A stretch of 64,000 nucleotides of DNA from Lichina pygmaea (lineage: Eukaryota; Ascomycota; Lichinomycetes; Lichinales; Lichinaceae): contig OY730173.1 in NCBI GenBank assembly GCA_963422465.1, positions 930,001-994,000 of the forward strand, in the 5' to 3' direction. A program made the translations under genes and the position numbers. Under the pieces are notes generated by a model. That model was not told where the DNA came from, made no database searches, and was given only the letters and a program-made list of their open reading frames with translations. Below are positions 22,701 to 34,590 of the stretch, piece by piece; positions within the stretch are counted from its first letter, which is position 1; every line of letters starts with the position of its first letter.

Positions 22701-23323
22701 TGAAATACAAATTGACAGAAAACAATATATAAAGGAACACTAGGGGGTCTCCCCTAGTATCACATGCCACCCTCCTCAACATTTTGCTCAGGCAAATGGC
22801 AACTGCCGGTCACCCCGCTGGACTGAAGCTCGATAATTTCTTGATACAACCTTAGCCGGGTTACGCGGACTATCATACTGTACCGTACGGGCGGCACGAG
22901 CGGCTACTTCAAGACTTACGATACCGTACGTACGTACCACACTCATCGCCCCTAACAGCTACGGTACCGTACAGTACAACACGTTGCCGGATCTTTTCTT
23001 CAGGCCTACTTGAGCTCCTTCTGACATTCTACCTGTCTACTCTTGATAGGAGACTGGGATCATGAGTCGACCTGACCGACCTTGCCTGACCCTGCAGTAA
23101 CACCTGTCGCGCTCGCTGCTCGCGGAGAAAAAAAAAACTCAAGCGGGGGCAAGGGGAGACGCGCCGACCATTGCAGAGGCGTCATAGGAAAAAGCAAGTC
23201 CTCTGAGACTTCGCGACACTTTTCAACAGCCGCCTTGCACCGTCGTATCACCACCGGCAGCAGAAAATAGGACCCCGTTGATCTCGACGACGAGGCTGCT
23301 CCCAGAGAGATCTACCGGCCACG
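22701..23323. other. Intergenic, GTAC-rich
   Basis: Between the tRNA 5' end and SNP1. GTAC/GGTACC motifs cluster at about 22880-22985. No gene seen. Confidence 0.5.
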
Positions 23324-24826
23324 ATGACCGACAAGCTCCCGCCAAATCTGTTGGCGCTCTTCGCGCCGCGCCCGCCTCTGCGATACCTTCCCTTCAGCGA
23401 TCATGCGGCCGAGGATCGCAAGACGGCGCCCATAACCGGAGTCGCGCAGTTTCTCGACAAACTAAAGGAACCCGATGACTACGAGCCGACAGAGAGCTGG
23501 CTCCAGCGTCGAGACCGGCTGAGGCTCGAGAAACGAGATCGGCTGGAAAAGCATCTCACCGAAGGTTTTGCGCAACGTAAGTGGAATCTTGCGCCGGAGG
23601 GGATCCTTTCTTAGCCCTGGACGTCTCAGTCCCCGGCCTCGCACTTGGAGGGATATGGGCTGACTTTCACAACAGACGACCCTGCGAATGATCCCCAAGT
23701 GCGCGGTGATCCCTTCAAAACGCTGTTCGTCGGCCGGCTCAACTACGACGCCAAGGAATCGGATCTGGAGCGGGAGTTTGGTCGCTTTGGCCCGATCGAA
23801 CGCGTACGTCCATGTCCCGCTTTCCATGCGGATGGACAGCATTGCACGTTCGCTAACCGGTCCATGTTCTAGATACGAATAGTGAGCAACACCCATGATG
23901 AGGGCAAGGCACCGACGAAGAAGAAGCACCGCGGCTATGCGTTCATCGTCTATGAACGAGAGAGAGATATGAAGGGTATATATCCTACCTCCCCCCTCTG
24001 CAGTCCCTTTGCGCGCGTGATACGTAGGTCCGGCCACGGACAGCCTGGACAGACGACACTACAAGGTCTATGATGCGGCATCTTCATCCCTCAACATTTC
24101 CCCCATCCTATGTCCCCAAGGCAAAGGTATTTTATGGATCGAGAGCAGAGGTTGACTGACACGGCCATCATCACGAACTGGTTTGTCCCCTCTCTAGCTG
24201 CTTACAAAGAAACGGATGGAATCCGGATAAAGGACCGTCGCGTTCTTGTCGACGTCGAACGAGGCCGGACCGTGAAAGGGTGGAGACCTCGTCGATACGG
24301 AGGCGGCCTGGGCGGACGTGGATACACCAAGGCCGTCCCGCCAAGACCATCAGGCCCGGCTGGTTTCAACGCTCCCTCCGGACCAGGTGGGTTCCGTGGT
24401 GGGTTCCGCGGTGGAGCCGGTGGCGGCGGAGGGTTTGGCGGTCGAGGCGGCGGAGGAGGGTTCCGTGACGGACCCGGCCGGTTTGGATCCAGTCGAGATG
24501 GGATCGGCTATCGAGGAGGTGCCGGTGGACGCGGTGGATTTGGTGGGCAGACGAACGGGTTTGGTCACGGCGGTCCCAGCCCGGCGCCGCCCCCGAACGC
24601 TCCATCCGGACCCAGCGGCGGCAACCGGGGCGGCGGCGGCGGTGCTCCAAACGGACCTCGCGCGGACGGTGGGTACAACGACTCTCGAGGCGGACGCTCA
24701 TACGAGGACAACAGATTCGGCGGTGGAGGGCCCTCGTCCTCCCGAGACGGGCGCGGGGGCATCGGTAGCGGCAGCAACCGCGAGCCCGTTCGTCCTCGAG
24801 GCGAAACTGGCGGTGGGTATCGCGAT

Positions 24827-24858
<32 letters not shown>

Positions 24859-25252
24859 GGACCGGGACCGAGACCGAGACCGAGACAGAGACAGAGATCG
24901 TGACCGAGACCGAGACCGAGATCGTGATCGACACCGCGACGGCAGATACGGCCGAGGCGGTGGCGGAGGAGGGGACGAAGACTCATATTCCATGTCCACC
25001 CACGGCGGCAGTGCTGCCAATTCCGCTCTCGCCGGCGGGACCGCTGGGATTACCTCTACTGCTCCCCCAGCCCCCAGCAGAAAACGACACTATGACGACC
25101 GAGACCGGGATTATGCGCGCGATCGCGACAGAGACAGGGACAGGGACAGAGATGGCGATCGCGACAGGGACGGCAGAGATCGTGAGAGAGGCCGCGACAG
25201 AGAGGCTGCCGGAGGTGGGTACGACGAGCCGAGGCAGAGGAGGAGGTATTGA
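23324..25252 (+). CDS. SNP1: U1 snRNP 70 kDa protein
   Basis: RNA-binding core protein of the U1 snRNP, needed for 5' splice-site recognition. Exons 23324..23576, 23676..23803, 23873..23975 and 24198..25252 join in phase to 512 residues. The N-terminal U1 snRNP70 region ([19 protein letters not shown]) is followed by the RRM, about residues 99-175, with RNP2 LFVGRL and RNP1 RGYAFIVY, then the conserved [11 protein letters not shown](Y)GGGLGG. The C-terminus is Gly-rich and then a long Arg-Asp alternation from GAGACC-type repeats (24826-24933, again 25095-25200), in place of the RS/RE tail of other species. Introns of 99, 69 and 222 bases. Confidence 0.97.
24826..24933 (+). repeat. Hexanucleotide repeat coding (RD)n in SNP1
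   Basis: Slightly variant GAGACC-type hexamers encode a run of about 18 Arg-Asp dipeptides near the C-terminus of U1-70K. A shorter second array sits at 25095-25200. Confidence 0.9.
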
Positions 25253-28200
25253 GGATCCATTCCCTCCTCTTTCGTTTACCACTGGGAGGGTTCATTGGAC
25301 TTCTCCACCTATATTCCTAGATCTCTTTTCTTTCTATCTTCTTCTCTTCAACTTCGTCCTCCTCTTCATCTCTGCTTCTTGCTCTTGTGTTTCTCTACTC
25401 GTTCCACATTCCTCCTTCCTCACCTCATCTCCGTAATGTTCCTGGTTCCTCTTCGTATGCTTCGGTTTGCTTGAACCGTGGGTCTAGCTCGTGCATGTAA
25501 ATTGGTACGCATTCCCCCTTCCCCCTTCCGTCCTCTTTCCTTGTCTCGTCGCGGGTCTGTCTCTTTTCTCTCCAAGCATTTCACCCTTCTCTTTCTGCCT
25601 GTTCCTACGTTCCTCCTCCCTCATTCTCCTCCCCTGTCCTTCAATATAGCCCATTCAAAAATCTCGTTCGGTCCCACTACCGTCCACTGTCCAACGCCAA
25701 CCAGTGGCGTCGAACAACGAAAACTAGAAACGGGTGGGGGGTCTTTTGGGTTTTCAGGTCAAGTCAGGAAGACAAGATTGTGATCTTTCAGTCTCAGTAT
25801 CACAATCTGTCTTGTATCCATTGGAGAGATGGTTGGTAGGTAAAAGCCTGGATATGTTCTGAAGCGGAGGGACGCAGGGATGACGACAGTCGGACCCGAT
25901 ATCTTTGTGGTGTAGGTCAGTTACGATCTTACCTCGCTTTCAACGGGATCCGCAGTCTACTTGGCTGCCCAATGACAACGACGCATGGGGCAAGATTCAC
26001 AGTGTTAGTTGGAGGGCGTCAAGCCCAGGCGGGGAACACGACGATCCATTGGTAAGATTGCGCAAGGCCCGAGAGTTATGACTATATCGAGCTTCTGACG
26101 ACGATCCTCTCACAAGACTTGTACTCTGACGCGCTATCTCCGCATGTTTCTTGTCCCATGCCATGGTCGTGTGTGACAACACCCTCGTCGGAGGAGAGAG
26201 CTGGATGACGATGGAATTGCTCCGAGCCCATATCTAAGCGTATTGTATTTTATTTCTATCTGAGTCTGACAGCGGGTTGACTGGTGAAGCCATGCCAGAC
26301 CTTCTAGACACATGCTCTTCCTCACAGTGTTGTGAAGGATGTCTGTCTGATTTCCGGGTAATCTCGTGGTTCTAGCTACTCGAGGTGAGGGAGAGTACAC
26401 CATTGTACAGGTACCTACGGTACCGTCTCTGTTCTTGGCCGTGGACAAAAGTAATTAGCAGTGTCTATGTTACACCGGTACGGTACCAGTACCAGGAGGT
26501 GCTGAAATGATCTCAAAGGATGACACGATGTGAAAGCTCTCATCGTCGATATCGTACTTGCGTGTCTCATGGTTGTAGATTTCCTAGTCGTGGTGCAACT
26601 TCGCTGCACCTACTAGTCACCCGCCTGCCGAGCTAAACCCCCTAGGCTGCGGCTTGGCTTTCCTGTGAGCCGGGCTTATCGTCGTTCTTATCGACGATAT
26701 CAGACTCGTGGACAGCATGCTCCTGGTCCTCTTCCTTCTCCTCTTCCTCCCGTCCTCCTCCTCAGTGTCCTCATGATAAAACATCTCTTCCCACGCCGGA
26801 ATATTGCCCAACCTCTGCATCCATCCTACAAGCAGTTTCACACCCGTTTGTACCTGTCCGAGAGTGGTCACGAATTTCTCCACCAGTGTGCAAAGCTAAT
26901 CATGACGGTTTGCGGTGCTCAGTGGAAAGAAATCGCGCCGGGTTGGAACAAACTTCTTGGAGGCCTTCGGTCTCAGCCGTGGGTTCTGTCATCGTTGGAT
27001 TTATTGACTTCCTTTGCACCCTGGTTTGCTCCATAAAGGTCACGGCGAGGGCTCTTGACTGTTTCTCCCTGTCAAGGACCAGGATCGGTAGGTACTGTAG
27101 GTGGCTAGGTACGTACGTATATAGCTCGCGTTGAAACCCGATGGCGATCCGACAACTTACAGGCTCATAACGCTCCTTCTCTGCCGCACAATGCAGGTTG
27201 TTTTGACCCGGGAGTGGAGAGTAGCACGCGAGGGCGATATCCCTCCCAAGGGTGCTACCGCACAGTCGGCACGGCTGTGACGACTCGGTCGTCCGGACAT
27301 CGAGTGTGGATCAGCGTGGCCGGCGGTTTCGTCACGCGCCGACTAGGCTTCAGCGTCTCTTAGCAAACCCCCGGAGCTGCTCAGCGGAAATTGTATTCTG
27401 AGCCCATTACCCAGCCCCCATGTCGCCGAGGGCTTGGCTATCTTGTTGTTCTTGCACGTCTAATACATTGCAGTCATCCTTGAAGACAGATATCAAATAG
27501 CCAAACTCTTGTTCTGGCTTGGAGATAATCATCTCTTTGATAGCGCCAGGCAGCGATACCTCTGCCCTTGAAGTGTCGACAAAATGATCGAGCATTGGTA
27601 CGAAACAACTCATCGGAAAAAGCTAGGATAAGGACCGTAGTCGAACCTCCAGGACTCACTCATGGGTCTCACATAGTTTACAAAGGGACGATGTCATACC
27701 GCCGTGTCATGGGCCAATGTCGCTTCGGCTCGCAGGTGTTGGCGTAGCCTGCCTCACCACCGTTAAGAATCTTGTCAGCTACGTGTTTCTAGACCACATC
27801 AATGCTATAGCCTCAGCCACGGCAAGCCAGTCTCCGCTGGATCCGAGGGAGACAACAGAGGCCCAAGAGAGATACGATGAGGGTTCAAGGCAGACGCAAG
27901 GGTTCGAGGTAGCTGACAAAAGTCCGAAAGAGACAACGAGGTCCCCAACCTAAATTCCAGGGTTCGGGACAGACAAAGGGTCCGACGCAGATGCGAAAAA
28001 TCCGAGAAAGGGAGCAAGAGTTAAGAGCAGGGAGCCAGGATCCAAGATAAACGACGTTGAGCCCACCGCTGGCAATGGTATGATATTTATAGATTCGGTT
28101 GCCTATCGCCGCCATATGTGGCGCTTGCAGATAGTGGACCTTGACAAGGGCTCTTATGTGGTGATGCCGAGGGCCCAAGACAGACAGGCACAACCCGGTG

Positions 28201-28892
28201 GAGGTAATTCGAGAGTTCGACATTCTCGTCCATCGATCTCCAATAACGCCAACTTGAGTCTGGCCGCCACAAGCGTCGAGAGCCGGTGGTTCCGGATCGG
28301 GAAGGTGGGGATTGTTGGGATTGACCCATAACTGCCTGCGGCGTGACAATATCGCCGGCGGTTAATTCCCTCCCTTTTGAGTGTAGGACGAAAGACATCT
28401 CCTCGCCCCCTGATTAACCACAACTTCGCACTTTGATGTCCAAGCCGAACGGGTTTGAACATGAAATCCGGCGGCGAATGAAAGCCCAGAAAACCCAGCG
28501 CCGAGAAACATTCATCCCGTGACATTGGCACGTACATTAAGCCCCGGGGCATCTCCAAGGGCCCAAGGAACCTACCACCTTCCGCGCGTTGCGGTGGCCA
28601 GCGATATCCAGACCTACCACAGGGTTGACGAGGACCGGCGTCCGGGGTATTCCCCTGTTTCAGACATCGGGATAGATCTCGGATTGCAGGTTGGACAGAA
28701 GTGTAGTCGAGATGGTAGCCGGAAAGCTGGTCATAAAGGTCATTTCGGGGAAGTTGCTACTTTTGATGTGCGTATATTGGTGCTTTAGTGCCACTGAGCT
28801 CCTGACTTGCATTCAAGGACCATCGATAGTCGAGAGTTTTGCCTACCCGACCATCGTGCGGCTGTCGTGGCCTTCCTTAGAGTAAGCTTTGT
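25253..28892. other. 3.6-kb stretch without a supported gene
   Basis: Pyrimidine-rich 3' flank of SNP1 to about 25680, GTAC/GGTACC motifs at 26405-26490 and 27105-27120, and a loosely repeated GGGTTCRRG..CAGAC element at 27880-27990. Several minus-strand open frames (26617-26883, 27407-27613, 28154-28540) have no recognisable domain and mostly lack an ATG; one could be an exon of an unknown gene. Confidence 0.45.
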
Positions 28893-29753
28893 TTACTCCT
28901 CCATAGCTCCTATCTCGGTGACTTTGCTTGTCGCAGCGCTCCAGTACCTATGGATCCAGGCAATGTCAACGTCACTTATCCATCTAAAATGGAGAAGTAG
29001 TCCTGGGAGGAGGGAAAGAAAAGGATGAGCATACGCAAGTAACCTCACCCGAAACTCCGCCGTCTGGACCCCAAAGAGTTTGAGTAGCCTCGTCTGCTTA
29101 CTGTTCAAGACATCGCCCTCTTCGCAAACGCAATGTGCTTGATCAAGCGTCACCGTTCCCTTGGTCAAACGAGTCGGTATATCCAGAGCACGCAGCGTCG
29201 GCTCTAGGGAGTGCGCCAACGGGACATCTTCGTCCTCAGGGACCTCCCCAGCGCAAGAATAGACAGTCCCAGCAGGTATGGTGAAGGATCGAGGCGAAAC
29301 TGTACCGGCACGGGCGTAGTCGCTCCGGACGTAAGACTCGAAGAATTCAATTATCTCGGCTGGCGCCCGCGACGTGAAGAAAAGCCCGACGTTGCCCGTA
29401 ACGTACTTGGCAAGCTCACTGGTGTTCGGCTGGTGTTCGTCTTCAGCAGTTGCACCTAGAGCTTTGGCCATGACTTTGGTCTTGCCAAAGAATAATCTGT
29501 CATCCAAGGGCATCGTCAGTTACGATAGTCTCTGTTGCAGCAACCCTACTGAGAGAACCAACCTGGAATCGCTAAATTCTTGCCTCACGTCCTTGAGGTA
29601 TGTATTGCGCATATTTGCAACGGAAAATACGAAGCAGTGCTGGTGCTTGTCAAGACATTCCCGAACATTCGCAAAGAGCCGCAGGGTCAGCTCCTTGCCT
29701 TTTCTCTCGGTTTTGGACAGAGTGACGACTTTGGCACGTTTCGACTTGGGCAT
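28893..29753 (-). CDS. MRT4: mRNA turnover protein 4 (ribosome assembly factor)
   Basis: Nucleolar paralogue of ribosomal stalk protein P0 (uL10) that holds the stalk site on pre-60S particles until P0 replaces it. Exons on the minus strand: 29563..29753, 29035..29496 and 28893..28947, joined in phase for 235 residues, the normal size. Family stretches are MPKSKRAKVVTLSKTERKGKE, NMRNTYLKDVRQEF, FFGKTKVMAKALG and the C-terminal SEFRVRL-type strand. The last 18 codons (YWSAATSKVTEIGAMEE) come from a small third exon. The gene is divergent from MDM10 with 456 bases between start codons. Confidence 0.96.
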
Positions 29754-30209
29754 AGTGACGGTGGGGGAATGCGAGACGTGGGATTGCCTGACGGACTGGA
29801 CGTGAGATTCAAGATTCGAAGATCGCCTTCTGCAAGTTTGCCTGATTCAAGAGAAGGATATCGTGGAATAGATGGAGTATGGGAGCTGCTGTAGATGACT
29901 GTCTTGGACGCCAACTGAGCGCCGTGGTGGATTTAGCTGGATGGATTTTAGGGGTTCGTGGGCCTGTGGGGCTCCGGAACAAGGTTCACCCGAGCCGTGG
30001 TCAGTTTCGGCGGACGTCGCCATGGTCGCATTGCCGTGACGTTCGGTACAGCGAGCCTTTTGCAGGCCTTCAGCACCTATCTGCTAGACCCTATGGGCCC
30101 CAATCTAGCCATTTTAGTGTCCGGATCGCCTCACAAAATAGGCTGTTTCGCGGCAAGCTTGTCGCGCATCTATAAATCTCGTCACGAATGATTCAAGACC
30201 TCATTCACC
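29754..30209. promoter_or_regulatory. Divergent promoter MRT4 / MDM10
   Basis: 456 bases between opposed ATGs must contain both promoters. No clear TATA box or repeated motif recognised. Confidence 0.5.
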
Positions 30210-32138
30210 ATGCTGGATTACATGGACCAGGTGCAAGCCGCCTGGCTGGACGCGACCAGTTGGAATCGGGATAGCTCATACTCGAATCTCACGGCCACGG
30301 TGCAGGGTGAGCAGCATTCAGGAGTCTCATACCCCAGGCCTTCGTCGACAACCTTGCCTCTGCTGACCATATCGCGCGGCTGTCCAACTCTAGCGCTGCT
30401 TGACTTTCCCATTCCTCGAGGCTTGCGATTGAGCGTCTCGTCTCTGTCCGCTGCAAATCTAGCGACATCCTACACGCTTGGAAGCGTGGGAATCGTCGAT
30501 GGCTCGGTGTCGTATCTTTACTCGTCGGTGCCGCTTTCCAATGCATCGACATCACTACAGAGCGCTACCCTAGGTCTGGCTAGTGTCGTCCAGGGATATC
30601 ATCGACTGAGAGAGCTTCGTCGGCCAGACGAAGCTTGGCGGTGGGAGATATGGCATCGTGGTAAGCGGATAGACAAGAGAGGTGAGTTGGCATGGAGAGA
30701 CGGTCCGCCAGACCATCCTGACAGGCCCGTGGTGCGCCTGACTAGATCCTCGCAAACGGCTAAAGTGGAAAGGTTGAGATACAGATACGTTACTCTATGG
30801 ACGTTTATATCTTCCATCGTCGACTTTGGAAGCCTTGTATATGCGCAGGATATCCCCAACGCAGCAGCTTCGATTGAGCTGCGTCAGCGATTCGCGTCTC
30901 AGGAATGGCGGCACGGTAGGTCGAGATCTTGCATATTGAGAACCCAGAGATCAAGTCTAAGAGCGCTCGGATAGATACTGTTATCCCACCAAGTCGACAC
31001 TGGCAAGATCTCGTTGGAAAGCCTGTACAGCACCGACTCTGCCCTTCTCGGCCTTCGTGGTCTCTACAACTTTGGTCCGCTCCCAGCACACCCGCTGCAT
31101 CCTGGGATATCAGCGCCACCAAGTAGGACTCCACAGCCACCGGCCTCGACTCGCCTATCTTTGGGTGCAGAAATGTACTACGGACTACTAAACAATAGCT
31201 TTGGGCTGTCGACCGGTCTACGATTCGCCAACATGCCTCCATTGCATCCTGCTAGCTCCAGCGACTCTCCTCACGTACCACCAGCAGCAGCATCGCCGTT
31301 AAAAAGTGCCTCTACCTCAAACTCTAACACTACCGGGGCAGCAGCTTCCACGCCGTCCTTTCCTTTCATCGCAACTCTGACCCTCAATCCGTTGATGGGT
31401 AACATCAGTGCCACTTACGCCGTCCAAGGGCGCCATCCCCACCGGCTTCATCCCCTCCTGGCGTTGGCATCTCGCCTAGATTTCAACGTGTATTCGTGGG
31501 AAAGCGGAGTAGTCCTTGGCTGCGAACTTTGGCGGACCGGATCTGCATCGCCCGATCTGTCATCCTCGTCTTTACCTCCGCCTTCAGGTCGCTTCTCATC
31601 GCAAACACGCCCCGTCGAACCAATCCAGACCTCCATCGCCACCGGCAGTCTTCCCGCAACCGCATCCCTCTCACCAGCAGGTCTTCACGAGCACGCATTC
31701 AGACCCCCCGAAGACGAGGAACCAGAAAATTCGGCGAACGACAACTCCGTCCACTCGATCCTCAAAGCGCGAATCGACCAGTCCGGCACCATCGGTCTGC
31801 TCTGGGAAGGCCGATTCAAGCACCTGCTGTTCAGCCTCGGATCGTCCATCTCGCTGGCGAGGCCCAGCAGCATGTCCGCCAACGAGGTCATGACCGCAAG
31901 CACCAGCCACAGGCGTACGACAGACGCCACCTCCGCGACCGACGCCAAAAACAACGAGGGGGTTTCCAGCCCCTCACTCCCCTCACGACGACAACAACAG
32001 CAACAGCAGCAACAGCAGCAGCGAGCACGATCCCATACCGAAAGCCTCTATTACCACCATCACGACACTCATCATCATCATCATCGTTACCACCAACCGA
32101 TCAAAGCCATCGGAATCGAACTTCAGTACTCTTCATAA
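30210..32138 (+). CDS. MDM10: Mdm10, ERMES and SAM complex beta-barrel
   Basis: Outer mitochondrial membrane beta-barrel that anchors the ER-mitochondria encounter structure and also helps SAM assemble Tom40. Exons 30210..30306, 30394..30660, 30785..30915 and 30975..32138 join in phase to 552 residues. Conserved blocks: LLDFPIPRGLRLSVSSL, NLATSYTLGSVGIVDGS, DTLLYGRLYLP, SDSRLRNGGT, LYSTDSALLGLRGLYNFG, LGAEMYYGLLNNSFGLS, TLTLNPLMGNISATYAV and the terminal strand KAIGIELQYS. The protein is longer than most orthologues: low-complexity Ser/Pro/Gln/His sequence (about residues 354-537, with poly-Gln and poly-His) interrupts the last strands. A shorter insertion follows LRFANMPP. Confidence 0.95.
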
Positions 32139-32705
32139 GCCAAACCCAAGATTCTACTAATCCCATATTCTCCCTCTCTCATCCCTTACAAATCTCTCAG
32201 CCCTTGCAACTTCTCACATTTTCAACCCGATGACGACCCGAGTAGTTCGCCCAAGTACATACAAGAACGTCCTGCGGCGCTTCAATGATTTCCTATCTTG
32301 GTTCTACTCACTCGGAACGTTATGACTCGACTGAGATGGGCATAAGTAGCTCCCAAGCACGCCAACTACCGTACGGGGGTGGCCGGGGCAACGAGTGGCT
32401 CTGCATCCAGAGCTTCCTCGTGTCGAGACATGTCCCTGGTCACCCAGTGTCCCAAGTGCACCGGTGAGCGTGATCCCTGGTATCTATCTATCCACGCCTT
32501 CCTTACTTCCGTAGACCGACAGTTATACTCCACCCCCTTATAAAAAGTTCAAGACGACAAGAGTCGACACAGCGCTACGTACACAAAGGAAATGCTTGTA
32601 GGGAAAGAGCTAGACGGCGCTTGAGTAAATGCTTCGTCGTGGAGAACCGAACAGCGATAATTATACCTTGGATTGCCGTAGAGCCAAGAAGGCCGTTTGA
32701 GAGTA
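32139..32705. other. Intergenic between MDM10 and the transposon
   Basis: 3' flank of MDM10 up to the left terminal repeat of the transposon. No gene seen. Confidence 0.5.
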
Positions 32706-33816
32706 CCCGTACCACCCACTCTCTTCGTAAGCTTCGGTCGGAATACCTTTACTTCGTAAAGGTGTCTATCACCGGGACGCGACGTTTTTGTTGTGATCGA
32801 GTCCACAATCTTCAACCCACCATTACTTCTCCACATCATAGCCAAATTATCCACTGAGACCGAGACTTGAATCCAGAATACTATAGATAGCATCCTAACA
32901 CGTGAGAAGCTCACAGTCTGAAAACTGGCTGAAGAATTCAACGTCTCCTGACATCAACTCCAAAACCGCCTCGATGGCACCCCCTCTTGCCACGACATCA
33001 TTCCTGTCAACAGGAAGCTCTCTGTCACTGAAGAGCTTGCTGTCTGTTGGTACATTGATAGACTCGACAAGCTAGGAATATGTGCAAGACCACCAATGCT
33101 TCACAACGCTGCCAATGTGATCCTTTCTCAGGGCTATACTGGAGATACCCCCCCACCTACCATTGGTGCTCTACGGGTCTATAGGTTTCTGGAACGTCAC
33201 CCAGAATACTCTTTCTGGAAGCAGAAGGTAGCAAAGCAAGCTGCTATAGCTGTGGCAAAGGAAGAGCGTGCTCAGGCAAAGAAAGCAGAGCAGGCAGCCA
33301 AGCAGGCAGCAAAGGCTATGGTGGCAGAAGAGCGTGCTTGGGCAAAGGAAGCCAAAGTGGCGCGAGGCAAAGCCACGATGGCAGGTGTTGCAATTGCAAC
33401 CACGATCCACCAACACCACAATGCTCCGAACAACATGACAAGCTACTATCCGATAGATGAAGTGGTCTAGAATCAGATGGGCAAATAATAATTACTATTT
33501 GGTCATTGTTCTACAAAGTTATAGGTGTTTGAAGTGTTCGTTGTCGAGGGTCTGTTTTAGATCTAGCAGCTGTGGTGGTTTCTCAGCAACGCTATAAAAA
33601 TCAGTGGACTTCTAAAATCTCAAGTATTATACTACAGAAGTAGGGGATTCAGATAAGCCGCTTACTTTTTTATTTAGTCGTGGGGTTGCGGAGTTATAGG
33701 ACTGCGGACTCGATCGTGACAAAAACGTCGCGTCCCGGTGATACGTCGCTTCCCGGTGATAGACACCTTTACGAAGTAAAGGTGTCCCGACGCGAAGAGA
33801 GTGGGTGGTACGAGAG
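32706..33816 (+). mobile_element. Decayed pogo/Fot1-type DNA transposon, catalytic domain lost
   Basis: Inverted terminal repeats of roughly 100 bases, diverged, face each other at 32706-32810 and 33705-33816 (both share ACCACCCACTCTCTTCG, an internal hairpin ACCTTTACTTCGTAAAGGT and GGGACGCGACGTTTTTG). The right copy has an extra 18-base duplication. Flanking TA dinucleotides (32704-32705, 33817-33818) fit Tc1/mariner-type targeting; exact ends are approximate. Inside, the N-terminal part of a transposase is readable with stops, then jumps straight to a Lys/Ala-rich C-terminal tail. Non-coding flanks (33590-33670) match the element at 56098-58329, so both belong to one family. Confidence 0.75.
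33096..33470 (+). pseudogene. Transposase remnant: CENP-B-like HTH joined to C-terminal tail
   Basis: Open frame of 124 codons from an internal ATG. Its first 45 residues (NAANVILSQGYTG, then FLERHPEYSFWKQK) match the CENP-B-type DNA-binding region of the transposase at 56470-58163 (NAANVVLSHNHTG, FLKRHPEYFVQKQK). The next residues are a charged Ala/Lys/Glu helix like that protein's extreme C-terminus. The whole DDE region is missing, probably by one internal deletion. Upstream sequence (32890-33095) reads as the rest of the HTH but with two in-frame stops. Confidence 0.75.
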
Positions 33817-34590
33817 TACCTCCTCGGCACGGGTACGCGAGTTCGATGTCTCGGCCGCATTAGGGGTGCATGACAATTTGGTGACGGTGACGGTGGGATT
33901 TCTTCTTCACTGAAGAACAAACGAATCAAAGAAAGAAAGAAAGAAAGAAGGCGGCTCTGCAGGTGTGAAGTATGCCGTGTTCTGTACGTACGCATGATTG
34001 ATGGACTTGGTCGTCGTCGACAAAAGAGGATATGGTCGGTCGTGAACAGTGGTTACCACAGCGTCTTTGAGTAGGTGATGCAGCATGTGTATAGATGAGC
34101 TAGGATAACGTCGAGTGACTTGATCTACCGAGCGGTAGGGAACACTGTTCTTAATGACAATATTACAATACCTTCCAAGCTAAGACCTCCCGACTTCCCC
34201 ACCTGCTCAACGCTGTCATACAGGGAGATGGATGAACAGAACCATCAATCCCTCCCGATCAGCTCTCCACTTCCTCTTCACCCTTCCATTACGGTCTGCT
34301 GACTCCTCTCGACCAATCTCTACCCGGTACTCGTAGAGCAGGGAACAAGAACAGAAAGAAAGCATCGCAACCGAACAGAGTGGTATCATCGAACAGTGAG
34401 ACGAGCTCGCGATAGGAAAGAGACGAAAGACACGCAAAAGCAACGGAACGAGGGACCCTTTGACGGGGAGAAGAGAGAACGCCATGACCGAGCCAGCACC
34501 GTCACGTTTGATCCCACCGGATGAAACTCAAGAGGCAAGTGCACACTCAAGCACGTCTCCCCAAGGTCAGGTGTCAGCTGCTCGCTCACT
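33817..34590. other. Intergenic between transposon and HAM1-like gene
   Basis: 3' flank of the HAM1-like gene. Nothing recognised apart from a short GAAA repeat near 33925-33950. Confidence 0.5.

Noticed and set aside
24318-25436. Long alternative frame over SNP1 coding Glu-Thr repeats
   Set aside because: Shadow of the Arg-Asp hexanucleotide array; the U1-70K frame has the RRM and conserved junctions.
26617-26883. Minus-strand frame ending in a Lys/Arg-rich tail
   Set aside because: No ATG at its start and no recognised family. Left as part of the unassigned stretch although it might be an exon.
28154-28540. Minus-strand open frame of about 130 codons
   Set aside because: The first codon is TTG, and I see no domain or splice-supported partner exons.
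31496-32233. Arg-rich plus-strand frame overlapping MDM10
   Set aside because: Shadow of the last MDM10 exon, which carries the conserved barrel strands.
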